A stretch of 44,439 nucleotides of DNA, from NCBI GenBank assembly GCA_002699025.1, contig PABA01000235.1:109877-154315 (forward strand), read 5' to 3'. Position numbers and translations under genes: made by a program. A model generated the notes under the pieces. It did not search any database, was not told where the DNA came from, and worked only from the letters and a program-made list of their open reading frames with translations. Positions 25,401-33,778 of the stretch are shown in pieces. Source of the stretch: Sandaracinus sp. (GTDB lineage Bacteria; Myxococcota_A; Polyangia; Polyangiales; Houyiibacteriaceae). The first letter of the stretch is position 1; the number at the start of each line of letters is the position of its first letter.

Positions 25401-28400
25401 AGGAGGTCGTCGCGCTCTACGACTGCGGCGCCCGCCCCGGCGGGGACTACGACCCGACCTGCTACCTCGACCGGATCGGCCAGATGGCCAACCACAACCT
25501 CGGGACGCGCTCCCTCGGCATCCAGCCGCCGGTCCACGACCGCTTCGGCCTGCCGGGGCCCTTCCGCGTCGGCACGGACGAGGTGCTCCGCTCGACCGCG
25601 TTCCTCCGCGAAGCGCGCGCCCTGGCGGCGGGGACCGCCGTGGAGGCGGGCTGCGTGCCCGAGGACGCGCGGGTCTTCCGCTACGAGTACTCGCGGGTCG
25701 CGGAGAGCCTCGACGTGCAGGTGGCGATGCTGCAGAGCGGCCGGGCCCGGCTCGTGGAGCAGCCCGAGCAGCCCTGCGACATCGAGCAGGAGATCTACCG
25801 CGCCGTGCGCGGCCTGGAGGACGCCTGGGGCAAGCTCACGCGCGTCGAGCGGCGCCTCTCACCGAGCGAGCTCGCCGACGGGCAGCCGCGCGTGCCGAGC
25901 TCCGCGCTCCACTGCGGAGTCGACGCCTGCGGGGACCACTGGATGACGGTGCTCGAGACGACCTACGGCTGGGATCCGGAGGGCGATGATTGGGGCCACG
26001 TGCTGGCTCAGCGCTATGGCTCGGACGTCGACCCGGCGCGCCCGGCGAGCTGCCACGGGCCGGCGAGCCCGCCGCCTGGCGAGGACGGCTTCGCCACCAC
26101 GCTCCCCGAGTTCCGCTTCGCCTACCACGACCCCGACGGGAACGGGACCTACCCGACGCTCCCGCCGGGGGTCGGGGCGCAGCTCCAGCAGCTCGGGGAC
26201 GCTCCCCACGTGAACTTCGCCCACCCGGCGAGCACCGCCTGCGCCGGCCTCGGGGCCCCGAGCTGGTGGACGGACACGCTCCTGGAGGAGCCGGGCCGGC
26301 TCTCGGAGGCGATGCGCGCGCGTCGCGCGAGCCGCGAGCAGACCGCTCGGCAGTACTGCCGGGTCGTGGAGACCGTGGACCGGGCGGGGGTCCGCCGCTT
26401 CGACGCCGTCAACGTCATGGGCCGGCCGGTGGTGTCGCTCGTCGAGACCGCGGACGGATGGTTCGGCGTCGCGAGCCGCTACAACGTGGACGGGCGCCTC
26501 GTGGAGCGTCAGGTGCGTCCCGATCTCGGGGGGCCCGTCGAGCGCTACGACTACGACGACGACGCGACCAACCCGCTGAGCCGGGGCAACCTGCTGCGAG
26601 CGGCCCGGGTGCCGCGCGGCGGTGCCTCGGTCCCCGCGGCCTTCGACGTGCCGTTGGCGACGGCCGGGGAGCTCGTCGAGCGCCGCTGGGAGTACGAGCC
26701 GCTGGCCAATCGGCTGCTGCGTCGGCTCGACGCCCGCGGCGGGGAGACCCGCTGGGTCCACGAGTACCAGGAGAGCGCGCCGGCGCTGGCCGCGGCGGCC
26801 GCGCACCTCGCGCGCTTCGGGCTGAGCGCCGAGGAGGCGGCGCGCGTCGCCCGGTGGGACGGTGGCGCCGCGGAGATCCTCGAGACGACGGTGCCCGTCT
26901 TCGGCGCGGACGCGAACGGCGACGGGCGGACCGGCTCGGCCCGACCCCTCCCGGTGCTCGTGCTGGCGCCGAGCCACGACGCCATGGACGGGCCCGCGCG
27001 GCGCTTCGCGGCGTTCACCTGGGATGGCTACGGCGCGCTCACGGGGACGCTGGACGCGGCCGGCGAGTGGACGACCTACGCCCACGCGCCGCGCTTCGAC
27101 TCCGGCAGCGACCGCGGGGGGGTGCGCTGCGCGGCCGGTGAGCTCGGCTGCCCCTCGGCCCTGGCGCCGCTCCCCGCGCCTCCGCGGGACGACACGGCGG
27201 CGGGGGGGCCGGTGCGGACGGTGACGACCACCAGCGCGTTCGAGGACGCGGCGCTCGCCTTCGGCTTGCCGAGCAAGGACGTGACCGCGACGGTGCGCTT
27301 CGAGCGCGACCCGCAGACGGGCCGGGTCCAGCGCGTCCTCCACGCGCGCTCGGGGGCGGTCACGGTGCTCGGCTGGGACGGCCACGGTCGCCTCCAGACC
27401 CGGGTAGATCCGGACGGGGCGCTGACCCGCTGGGCCTACGACGGCAACGACCGGCCCGTGGCGCGGACCGTCATGACCACGGACGGTTGGCTCGAGGGAG
27501 CGCGCTCGTTCCGGGCGCCCCAAGGCAGCGTCGTCGGCGGCTGCCAGGCGCTCACGGCGGGTGCCTGCGACGCCCCGCTCCACGACCTCGACGCGGCCCG
27601 GGCCGCCGGCGACGACCGGCTCCTCCTCGAGACCCTCGTGCTCGACGGCGAGGAGCGCCCGGCGCTCCGCGTGAGCCCCGAGCGGAACGCGATCTCTTGG
27701 GTCCACGGTCCGCTGGGGCACGTCGCCGTGGAGCGGGTGTTCGCCGAGGCCGACCCGAGCGTCGTGCATCGGACGGTCGAGCGCGTGACGGACGCCTTCG
27801 GTCGGGTCGTGCGCGAAGCCGTCGTCGGCGACGGCGAGGCGCTCGTGACCCACTTCGCCTGGGACGCCCTCGGGCGGCGCGTCGGCTGGCGCGGGCCGGA
27901 TGGCGTCACCGAGGTGTCGACCCGCGACGCGGCGGGGGCCCTCGCCACCCGCACCACCTACGGGAGCGACGGGGAGGTCTGGCAGGAGCTGAAGGTGGAG
28001 CGGGACGGCGCGGGCCTCGCCGCGCGAATCCGCCGGAGCCACCTCGCCGATCCGGACGACGCGGCCCGGCCCATGACCACCGTGGAGACGCGCCTCTTCC
28101 GAGACGACGCGGCGCGGGCCCGCTGTCGCCACCGCGGGGACGGGGCCGAGCTCTGGACCCGCTTCGCCAGCGACGGAACCCTCGAGCACCAGCGCCTCGC
28201 GAACCGCGTGACGGGTGCGCCGTGCACGGACGGGGAGGAGACCCTCCTCGAGCGCTTCGCGCACGTCGACCGGGCGGGGGGCCTCGTGCGGCTCCGCGAG
28301 GTGCACGCGGGCGGTGCCTGGAGCGTGGACCGAACGCTCCACACGGACTGGGCCGAGCGCGTGGTCCGGCGCGTCGTGGACCGGGACGGCGAGACGGCGA

Positions 28401-31111
28401 CGACCGATCACGGCTACGACGCCCTGGGGCGCCTCGTGGAGACGCGGGACGCGCACGGGACGCTCGAGACGCTCGCCTGGGACGCCGCCTCGCGCCCGAT
28501 CGAGCGGCGCCGGAGCAGCGCACGGGGCGGCGCGGCGAGCGACCTCGTGACCACCTGGGCCCACGACCGCGACGGTCGGCCCGTGGCCTTGCGCGATCCG
28601 GCCGGCTTCACGACGGCGCAGAGCTACGACCCGCTCGGTCGGCCTCGCCTCCAGGTGCGCGCGGGCGCCGAAGGTCGGCCCCGCTCCATCGACCGGCGCT
28701 ACGACGCGCTCGGGCGGCTGCGGACGGTGATCAGCGGGGGCCAGGTCTGGACGCGCGACTACGTGAACGGCACGGCGCGCCCGCGCGCCGCCAGCACGCC
28801 GACCGCCGAGCTGGCCTTCGACCACGATCCGCTCGGCGGCCTCCGGACGGCGGTCCGGCGCGAGGACGTCGACGGGCGCTGGGTGGAGGTCGTCACCCGC
28901 CAGACCCGGGACGGGCGCGGTGCCCTGCTGCGGGAGGAGACCCGCGTCGGCCCGTCGTCGGCGGCGGGGGCGACGGGCCACCTCGTGGAGCTCGGCCGGG
29001 ACGAGGTCGGGCGCCTCGCGGCGATCACGGCGACGGATCTCGCGGGGCAGTGGCCCCAGCTCGAGACGCACCGCGCTCACCGCGGGACGCTCCTCGACGC
29101 GATCGAGGGCCGGGTGGTGCAGCCGCGGGGGACGGGCGCGCCGACCTTCCGCGCGACCTATGGCTACCAGGGCGCCACGCGGACGAGCGAGACCATGCGC
29201 TACCACGCCGAGGACGTGGCGGATCCGGAGGCGGCGGAGCTCTTCGTGGAGCGGCAGCTCGACGGGGCCGGCCGGCCGATCACCCAGCGTACGACCGGGA
29301 GCCGGGGGCCGGTGCATCGGCACGATCGCTGGTACGGGCGCGACGACGCCATCCTCGCGGAGATCGGTCGCTTCTCCTCGGACGGCCGCGCCTACGACCT
29401 CGGACCCGGGCGGGTCGCTCGCTACGACGGCCGCGGCCGGCTCGCGGCGACGCGTGAGGCCTGGCTCGAGGGCGCGGCGGCGCTCGATGGCTGGCAGAGC
29501 TGGCTCGACGCGGCCGGCCACGCGGCCATGCTGCAGGACCCGGGCGTCGACGCGGCCGCGCTGACGGTGGGGCTCGGCGGCGCCTGGCACGGGCTCGCGC
29601 GGAGCGCGCTCGGCACGCCGCTCGAGGAGCGGATCGACGGCGCCGTGGCGTGGGCGGCCGAGCCGGTGGCCGGGAGCCCGGCCCTGGACGTGATCCGCCC
29701 GGGACGTGGTGTCGGGTCCGTGCCCCTCGGCTGGGACGGGCTCGGTCGCCAGATCGGCGCCGGCGCGCGCCAGATCGGCTACGCGGGGGACGACCGCCCG
29801 CTCGTCGTCCACGGCCCGCTGGGGCGGCGCCGCGAGGTGCGCATCCACGACGCCTTCGGCCGCGCCGTGCGCGTCGAGCGGGATGGGGTCGCCATGGACC
29901 GCGTCTGGGTCGGAGGTCGCCTGCTCCGGGAGGTCACGGGCTGCGGGAGCCGCGCGCACTGGTCCCACCCGGGGCCGGACGCGCCGGCGGTGTACCGGCT
30001 CGATTGGAGCCCCCGTTGCCGCGAGGCGGACATCGGTCGCGGGCGCCTCGCGGAGGAGCTGGCGCCCTTCGACCTGAGCCCGGGGAGCTACCGGGAGCAC
30101 GAGCCCGCGCTCGTCTCGGGGGCCGGCGCGCGCTTCGCGAGCGTCTCGGACCTCCACGGCAACGTCGTCGGCACCGTCGACGCCCACGGCCAGCTCCGGG
30201 AGGTCGTCGCGTACGACCCGCACGGCGCGCGCGTCCTCCGGGCGCCCGACGGACGCGAGCGTTGCCGCTCGTCCTTCGAGCGCGCCTGCGGCTCCACGCT
30301 CGGGCAGATCCGCGGCTACGGCGGCGCGGCGCTCTCGACCGTCAGCGGCCTCTACGATCTGCGGGCGCGGCAGTACGACCCGCACCTGCGCGGCTTCACG
30401 TCGGAGGACCCGCTCGGCTACGTCGACGGCTACGACCTCTGGCAGTGGGTCGGCGGCGAGCCGCTCGGCCGTCGGGACCCGTGGGGCACGGAGGCCGTCG
30501 AGGAGCGGCGGTCGCGCGATACGGGGCGGCAGTTCGGGGAGGCGGCGCAGGACGCCGCGCTGAGGACCTTCCTGGACAACGCGCCCGAGGTGCTCGAGCG
30601 GCATCGGACCGTGATCGAGTTCGTGGACCACAAGCCCTATGCCTACTACCAGCGCGTGGGTGCCGAGTGGAGCGGTCGCGACTACACGGGCTTCGAAGCG
30701 AGTGGCTTCTTGGTGAATCTCTACGGAGGCAGTCACTCACTGACCGCCACCAGCGATCCGGAGGGGGGCTTGAACGGCACGGGAGGAACCAGCTTCTTGC
30801 TCGGGCAAGCCGGAGCCGGCGTCGATGTGACCATGTTCTCGGGCTGGGGCGACAGGTCACACTCGTCGGCGTCCTACGGCGTCGCCGTGAACCTGGGCTT
30901 CTGGACGCTCGGACTCAACGCCGGAAGCAATCACATCGACTTCGAGTTCGGTGCCGCATTGAGCGCGGGGTCGCCGGTCACCTTCGCCTACACGCCGGCA
31001 GAGACCGTGTCCGCGACGGACGAGCTCACGGGGCTGGTGTCTGAGCCGCCTCCGACGATGACGCCGCCCCACGACGAGGTGCATCGAGAGGCGCCGGTCG
31101 CGCTCCCCTAG
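22451..31111 (+). CDS. Giant secreted RHS/YD-repeat protein, polymorphic-toxin type
   Basis: A protein of 2886 aa with an AGGAG site and a Sec signal (LIPLLAFGTLAPSLARAQ). Residues about 25-500 are unrecognised with Cys-containing stretches. About 518-575 is a Gly/Asp/Ser-rich linker with 'GEVDGGAGEVDGG'. A second Cys cluster and a Gly/Pro linker end near 720. From D726 ('DPVQLLRGDHVY...LPVRLTRTYRS') comes a DUF6531-like start of the RHS shell, then many YD-type repeats ('YDADGQLQRVLDDRGHGLRFEY'), and the RHS core near 2634-2680 ('YDLRARQYDPHLRGFTSEDPLGY...') closing in RRDPWG (DPWG 2676-2679). The last 207 residues are a variable tail of unknown type. No PAAR or VgrG-type domain is present, so export is by Sec. 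Confidence 0.9.
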   Translation: MTFARILIPLLAFGTLAPSLARAQCASTLERTRVVLERLETLATYEGQLPDDGHYAGDLAADYGQMRLALQGDVQLGAEHAMQTLVESGSEAWCEHHVGEAEAAADAGEAMLVEIARLLAPTLFPDGGPVLYLEGYVVPAELLDEAEYLTPLSSPPTAGPGDTVRTALAEAPDLRAAGRRITVADVVLRDPIVAYGPSESLGGGVRSHGDLAVLSGAVVRFRDAELLGSALFWSPAANPAFRATALAEGSLQRQRRTFGDDGGPIPIATDICPCGNLIECMAVSALSPSTVAPRFANATFCPPAYRDSPLERSWTYHPLVGIGGAPDDGPGGVTPFGGGEGGPGEPCGGDLPFPDAPGGGGIGEMCPDVCSLDECVEPNPEAPDVTGGEITLPQAMVEECGEIATPGKLIDDVPNCPPDAPDCYGGSPSFETLYGRWRGTSGDLIEGTLMPPWCLAAMHGGAMPEECLSSAEVRTSDWSLACGEGNPLCEGQEVCTYDAAGEARCFRCDLDGHCSEWTESGGAADGSSGSGGDAGAGEVDGGAGEVDGGTSGSDGGMDGGTEDPDGGTPEPSCNCGTLNGECMPCTAVSCRCGATADATACIECPLTELAENAGDLLWTATFIEGHAAGVALGRGNEPEVARRQGVSSLLAGASSGAAAGTGGRGSTGGSGKRSGGGSSPRPGPGDPPDPDPEGSDDGSWEDILPDFPDPEDPGSYDPGTPAERGDPVQLLRGDHVYRADDLDGPRDAHLPVRLTRTYRSQAPSTSRLGRNWTHVFEERLEIVDQDTGDGTLPFYCYATLPETSCVYHERGDGGGDVYYLDRARPAGTFVPEAGATGIVRIAWADPEDPATKRYLHRDGRGLVTEFDVHGRVLRKVDPAGNAVRYLYDADGQLQRVLDDRGHGLRFEYGLFGLLRAVEDVVAGSAAPRRVEYCYDLAIAPNVPGLTVDEVLASVNARDAEGRPLTRAALEADCFHVTEAAPTLEEVVALYDCGARPGGDYDPTCYLDRIGQMANHNLGTRSLGIQPPVHDRFGLPGPFRVGTDEVLRSTAFLREARALAAGTAVEAGCVPEDARVFRYEYSRVAESLDVQVAMLQSGRARLVEQPEQPCDIEQEIYRAVRGLEDAWGKLTRVERRLSPSELADGQPRVPSSALHCGVDACGDHWMTVLETTYGWDPEGDDWGHVLAQRYGSDVDPARPASCHGPASPPPGEDGFATTLPEFRFAYHDPDGNGTYPTLPPGVGAQLQQLGDAPHVNFAHPASTACAGLGAPSWWTDTLLEEPGRLSEAMRARRASREQTARQYCRVVETVDRAGVRRFDAVNVMGRPVVSLVETADGWFGVASRYNVDGRLVERQVRPDLGGPVERYDYDDDATNPLSRGNLLRAARVPRGGASVPAAFDVPLATAGELVERRWEYEPLANRLLRRLDARGGETRWVHEYQESAPALAAAAAHLARFGLSAEEAARVARWDGGAAEILETTVPVFGADANGDGRTGSARPLPVLVLAPSHDAMDGPARRFAAFTWDGYGALTGTLDAAGEWTTYAHAPRFDSGSDRGGVRCAAGELGCPSALAPLPAPPRDDTAAGGPVRTVTTTSAFEDAALAFGLPSKDVTATVRFERDPQTGRVQRVLHARSGAVTVLGWDGHGRLQTRVDPDGALTRWAYDGNDRPVARTVMTTDGWLEGARSFRAPQGSVVGGCQALTAGACDAPLHDLDAARAAGDDRLLLETLVLDGEERPALRVSPERNAISWVHGPLGHVAVERVFAEADPSVVHRTVERVTDAFGRVVREAVVGDGEALVTHFAWDALGRRVGWRGPDGVTEVSTRDAAGALATRTTYGSDGEVWQELKVERDGAGLAARIRRSHLADPDDAARPMTTVETRLFRDDAARARCRHRGDGAELWTRFASDGTLEHQRLANRVTGAPCTDGEETLLERFAHVDRAGGLVRLREVHAGGAWSVDRTLHTDWAERVVRRVVDRDGETATTDHGYDALGRLVETRDAHGTLETLAWDAASRPIERRRSSARGGAASDLVTTWAHDRDGRPVALRDPAGFTTAQSYDPLGRPRLQVRAGAEGRPRSIDRRYDALGRLRTVISGGQVWTRDYVNGTARPRAASTPTAELAFDHDPLGGLRTAVRREDVDGRWVEVVTRQTRDGRGALLREETRVGPSSAAGATGHLVELGRDEVGRLAAITATDLAGQWPQLETHRAHRGTLLDAIEGRVVQPRGTGAPTFRATYGYQGATRTSETMRYHAEDVADPEAAELFVERQLDGAGRPITQRTTGSRGPVHRHDRWYGRDDAILAEIGRFSSDGRAYDLGPGRVARYDGRGRLAATREAWLEGAAALDGWQSWLDAAGHAAMLQDPGVDAAALTVGLGGAWHGLARSALGTPLEERIDGAVAWAAEPVAGSPALDVIRPGRGVGSVPLGWDGLGRQIGAGARQIGYAGDDRPLVVHGPLGRRREVRIHDAFGRAVRVERDGVAMDRVWVGGRLLREVTGCGSRAHWSHPGPDAPAVYRLDWSPRCREADIGRGRLAEELAPFDLSPGSYREHEPALVSGAGARFASVSDLHGNVVGTVDAHGQLREVVAYDPHGARVLRAPDGRERCRSSFERACGSTLGQIRGYGGAALSTVSGLYDLRARQYDPHLRGFTSEDPLGYVDGYDLWQWVGGEPLGRRDPWGTEAVEERRSRDTGRQFGEAAQDAALRTFLDNAPEVLERHRTVIEFVDHKPYAYYQRVGAEWSGRDYTGFEASGFLVNLYGGSHSLTATSDPEGGLNGTGGTSFLLGQAGAGVDVTMFSGWGDRSHSSASYGVAVNLGFWTLGLNAGSNHIDFEFGAALSAGSPVTFAYTPAETVSATDELTGLVSEPPPTMTPPHDEVHREAPVALP
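30485..31111 (+). other. RHS C-terminal variable tail with lower GC
   Basis: This codes for residues 2680-2886 after the DPWG motif, the usual junction between conserved RHS shell and exchangeable effector. Hand counts of three 60-base lines give about 67% (30721), 63% (30781) and 58% (30901) GC, against 77% for the line at 24661. The tail starts helical ('FGEAAQDAALRTFLDNAPEVLERHRT') and then becomes Gly-rich and beta-like ('GASFLL', 'GVAVNLGFWTLGLNAGS' type strands). No nuclease, deaminase or peptidase motif was recognised. Confidence 0.7.
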
Positions 31112-31322
31112 CGCAGGGATCCGACGGCGAGGAGGGGAGATGGCGCGGGACCGGCGTTTCAAGGCAAGGCGCAACGCCGCCCTGGTGCGTCGGGACGAGC
31201 CAGGTCCCTTCTACCCGGATGGATCACGCAGCCGTGAGCTCCCGAGGCCCGGTCCCTCCGCCGCGCTTGACGTGGGCGCTCGTCCAGGCAGCATGGCCCT
31301 TCTGCGTGGAGGAGTGTGGAAG

Positions 31323-31841
31323 ATGAGCAGCGAAGTCGATCAGGAGAACCTCACGGTCACCGGGCGCCACTCGGAGATGCCGTCGCCGAACGTCGACGTG
31401 GACGAGTCCGGGGACGGCGTGATCATCGTCGTCACCCAGGCCTTCGGCCCGAAGGGCGACTCGCTCGTCGGCGTCTCGGACGTGACCTTCGACGATCACC
31501 CGGCGGTCAGCGTCGGCGTCCGCACCCCGGACGGCCGCGACGGCGTCGTCCACCTCAGCCCCATCCACGGCGACCCCCGCAAGGAGGGCTTCACGGACAT
31601 CGCGCCGGGCACCAAATGCGAGCTCTACTGCCCGGTCTCCAAGGAGCCGCTCCCGGTCCTCGGCGAGGTCGAGGACGGCAGCGACGCCGCCTACCGCGGC
31701 ATCTTCCTCACACCCAAGCTCGACCCGAGCGCCGTGGTCATGATCAGCGACGTCTGGGGCCACTTCCACTCGCGCATCGTCGACGACATGGAGCTCCTCT
31801 CCTACTGGGCGGTCACCCACGAGGAGAAGGGCGACGACTGA
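31323..31841 (+). CDS. Small protein of unknown function downstream of RHS
   Basis: The start at 31323 has GGAGGAG at 31308-31314 and gives 172 aa. An in-frame ATG at 31140, also with a good site (GGAGGGGAG), would add 61 residues, but those codons lack the GC3 bias of the rest, so the short form is preferred. There is no signal peptide or membrane span; the protein is acidic. It has beta-rich segments ('GVIIVVTQAFGPKGDSLVGVSDVTFDDHPAVSVGVRTPDGRDGVVHLSP') and one C-x3-C pair ('KCELYCPVSKEPLP'), reminiscent of half a zinc knuckle. No family is recognised. Its place after RHS suggests an immunity gene, but its GC matches the host, not the RHS tail. Confidence 0.65.
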   Translation: MSSEVDQENLTVTGRHSEMPSPNVDVDESGDGVIIVVTQAFGPKGDSLVGVSDVTFDDHPAVSVGVRTPDGRDGVVHLSPIHGDPRKEGFTDIAPGTKCELYCPVSKEPLPVLGEVEDGSDAAYRGIFLTPKLDPSAVVMISDVWGHFHSRIVDDMELLSYWAVTHEEKGDD

Positions 31842-31951
31842 GTCCTCGCCGCTTCGTTCGCTCTGGCGTCACGTAACTCTCCGCTCTCACTGAATCCGCC
31901 CCGTCCGGGTGGCGCATCGTCGCCCGCGCGGGGCATCCTGGGGCTCCGCGG

Positions 31952-33574
31952 ATGTCCGAGCCTGCTCCGCTCCAACCCGGCCACATCATCGATGGCCGCT
32001 ACGCCCTGGAGTCGCCGATCGGCGAAGGCGGGGCCGCCGTGGTGTGGCGCGCCAAGCACCTCCGCCTGCAGACGCCGGTCGCGATCAAGCTCCTCCGCGA
32101 GACCGAGAACGAGGAGCTGAAGGAGCGCTTCCTCCGCGAGGCCCGCGTGGCCGCGGCCATCCGCCACCGGCACGTCGTCGACATCTCGGACGTCGGCGAG
32201 CAGGACGGCTGGGCCTACATGGTGATGGAGCTCCTCGAGGGGGAGAACCTGGGCGACCGGCTCGCGCGCGGGCCCCTGCCCATCCCCGAGGCGATCCGCA
32301 TCACGGCCCAGCTCCTCGGTGGGCTCACGGCGGTCCACGACGCGGGCATCGTCCACCGCGACCTCAAGCCGGACAACGTCATCCTGGTCCGGGACGCGGA
32401 CGGCTCCTACCCGAAGATCGTCGACTTCGGCGTCTCGAAGGTGTCGGTCGTCGAGACGGCCTCGGGCAAGCCGAGCCTGACCTCCGTGATCCCGACGCAG
32501 GAGAACGTGATCGTCGGCACGCCGGAGTACATGGCGCCCGAGCAGGTGCGCGCGAAGAGCCGGGTCTCGGCGGCCACGGACGTCTACGCGATGGGCGTCA
32601 GCCTCTACGAGATGCTCGCCGGGGACATCCCCTTCGACGCCGAGAGCACGGCCGATCTCCTGATCCAGGTCGCCACCGAGGAGGCCCGGCCGGTCACCGA
32701 CTACCGCCCGGAGGTCGGCCCGACGCTCGAGGCCTTCGTCGCCAAGGCCATGAGCAAGGAGGTCCCCGACCGCTTCCCGAACGCGCGCGCCATGCGCCAG
32801 GCGCTCATCGCGACGGTGATGCGCGCGGCGGCGGAGATCGAGGCCGAGGGCCCGCGCGGGAAGGAGCTCGCGGACTCGATGCGCCGCGCCGTGAGCGCCG
32901 CCTACGAGCCCGGCGACTCGGCGATCATCCACATCGGCAAGCAGGCCATCCGTGACGCCGTCGGGCGCGAGCGCCGACCGCACACCACGCCCGGTCTCGA
33001 GGACGAGGTCCTCGGCGAGTCGCTGCCGTCCGAGCTGCCGCGCTCGCGGACCGGCTCGTGGCTCGCCGCCGCCGCGGCCGGTCTCGCGCTGGTCGGGGGG
33101 CTGCTCTGGTGGGGGATGCGTGGCGAGCCCGACCCGCAGGCCGTCGTCACGCCCGAGCCGACGAGCGAGTCTCCGACGGTCGAGGAGCGCGTCGAGGCCG
33201 AGGCCGAGCCCCCACCTCCGACCGCCGCGCCGCCGCCCGCGAACGTCTCGCTCGTGGGCCTGCCCGAGGGCGCGGAGGTGCGCCTCGATGGCCAGCCGCA
33301 CGAGGGGAGCACGCTGGCGGTGCCCCGGGACGGCGAAGCCCACGCCATCGAGGTGAGCGCGCCCGGGCATCGGCCCTGGCGGGTGGAGCGGGTCATCGAG
33401 AGCGACCTGATGATCCAGGTGGCGATGGAGGAGCGGCGCAGCCGGCGCGCCACGGCGATGCGCGCGAGCGCCATGAGAGCGTCCGAGCCGGCTCCCACGA
33501 GAGCAACGACCATGGCGGAAGAGCCCGCCGGGATGGAGTCGGTCGGCGGCGTCTATCGCGATCCGGGCTTCTGA
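31952..33574 (+). CDS. Membrane Ser/Thr protein kinase with PEGA-like tail
   Basis: A protein of 540 aa. The kinase begins almost at the N-terminus ('GRYALESPIGEGGAAVVWRA', G-loop 24-31), with Lys46, HRDLKPDN (HRD 135-137), DFG (158-160) and 'GTPEYMAPEQV'. A linker leads to one membrane span (about 370-389), a Pro/Glu-rich stretch and a PEGA-like beta domain ('NVSLVGLPEGAEVRLDGQPHEGSTLAVPRDGEAHAIEVSAPGH'). It ends in Arg-rich sequence with 'YRDPGF'. The next gene is a close paralogue in the same orientation, ending 'FVRDPGF', so the two arose by tandem duplication. All catalytic residues are present, so this is predicted to be the active partner. Confidence 0.92.
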   Translation: MSEPAPLQPGHIIDGRYALESPIGEGGAAVVWRAKHLRLQTPVAIKLLRETENEELKERFLREARVAAAIRHRHVVDISDVGEQDGWAYMVMELLEGENLGDRLARGPLPIPEAIRITAQLLGGLTAVHDAGIVHRDLKPDNVILVRDADGSYPKIVDFGVSKVSVVETASGKPSLTSVIPTQENVIVGTPEYMAPEQVRAKSRVSAATDVYAMGVSLYEMLAGDIPFDAESTADLLIQVATEEARPVTDYRPEVGPTLEAFVAKAMSKEVPDRFPNARAMRQALIATVMRAAAEIEAEGPRGKELADSMRRAVSAAYEPGDSAIIHIGKQAIRDAVGRERRPHTTPGLEDEVLGESLPSELPRSRTGSWLAAAAAGLALVGGLLWWGMRGEPDPQAVVTPEPTSESPTVEERVEAEAEPPPPTAAPPPANVSLVGLPEGAEVRLDGQPHEGSTLAVPRDGEAHAIEVSAPGHRPWRVERVIESDLMIQVAMEERRSRRATAMRASAMRASEPAPTRATTMAEEPAGMESVGGVYRDPGF

Positions 33575-33778
33575 CGGCGCCCCGGAGCGACGCCGCCGGT
33601 ACCTGCTCCTCTCGAGGGGGGCACCGGCTCGCGCCGAGGGCGCCTCCAGGCGCGGGCGCCACGGGCGCCGGGGGGCGTCCGCGAACCGGGAATGCCGGGA
33701 TTTGCCGGCTCTTTCGGGCCGTCTCCGGCGTGAGCGAGCCCACTGGATCGGGGGAGCAGTTTCCTTCATCGTCACCCG
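33575..33778. other. Spacer between the two tandem kinases
   Basis: A 204-bp gap with no gene. It contains several CCGGGA/TGCCGG elements (33690-33720) and an AT-richer stretch at 33755-33770. GGGGGAG at 33750-33756 lies too far from the GTG at 33779 to be a usual ribosome-binding site. The gap suggests that the second kinase may have its own promoter, but none could be defined. Confidence 0.35.

Noticed and set aside
25859-30736. Antisense open frame of 1625 codons opposite the RHS gene
   Set aside because: It is opposite strongly recognisable YD-repeat coding sequence and has no recognisable motif.
31140-31322. 61-residue N-terminal extension of the small protein after RHS
   Set aside because: Although it has a good ribosome-binding site, codon use lacks GC3 bias; kept as a finding, not as the called start.
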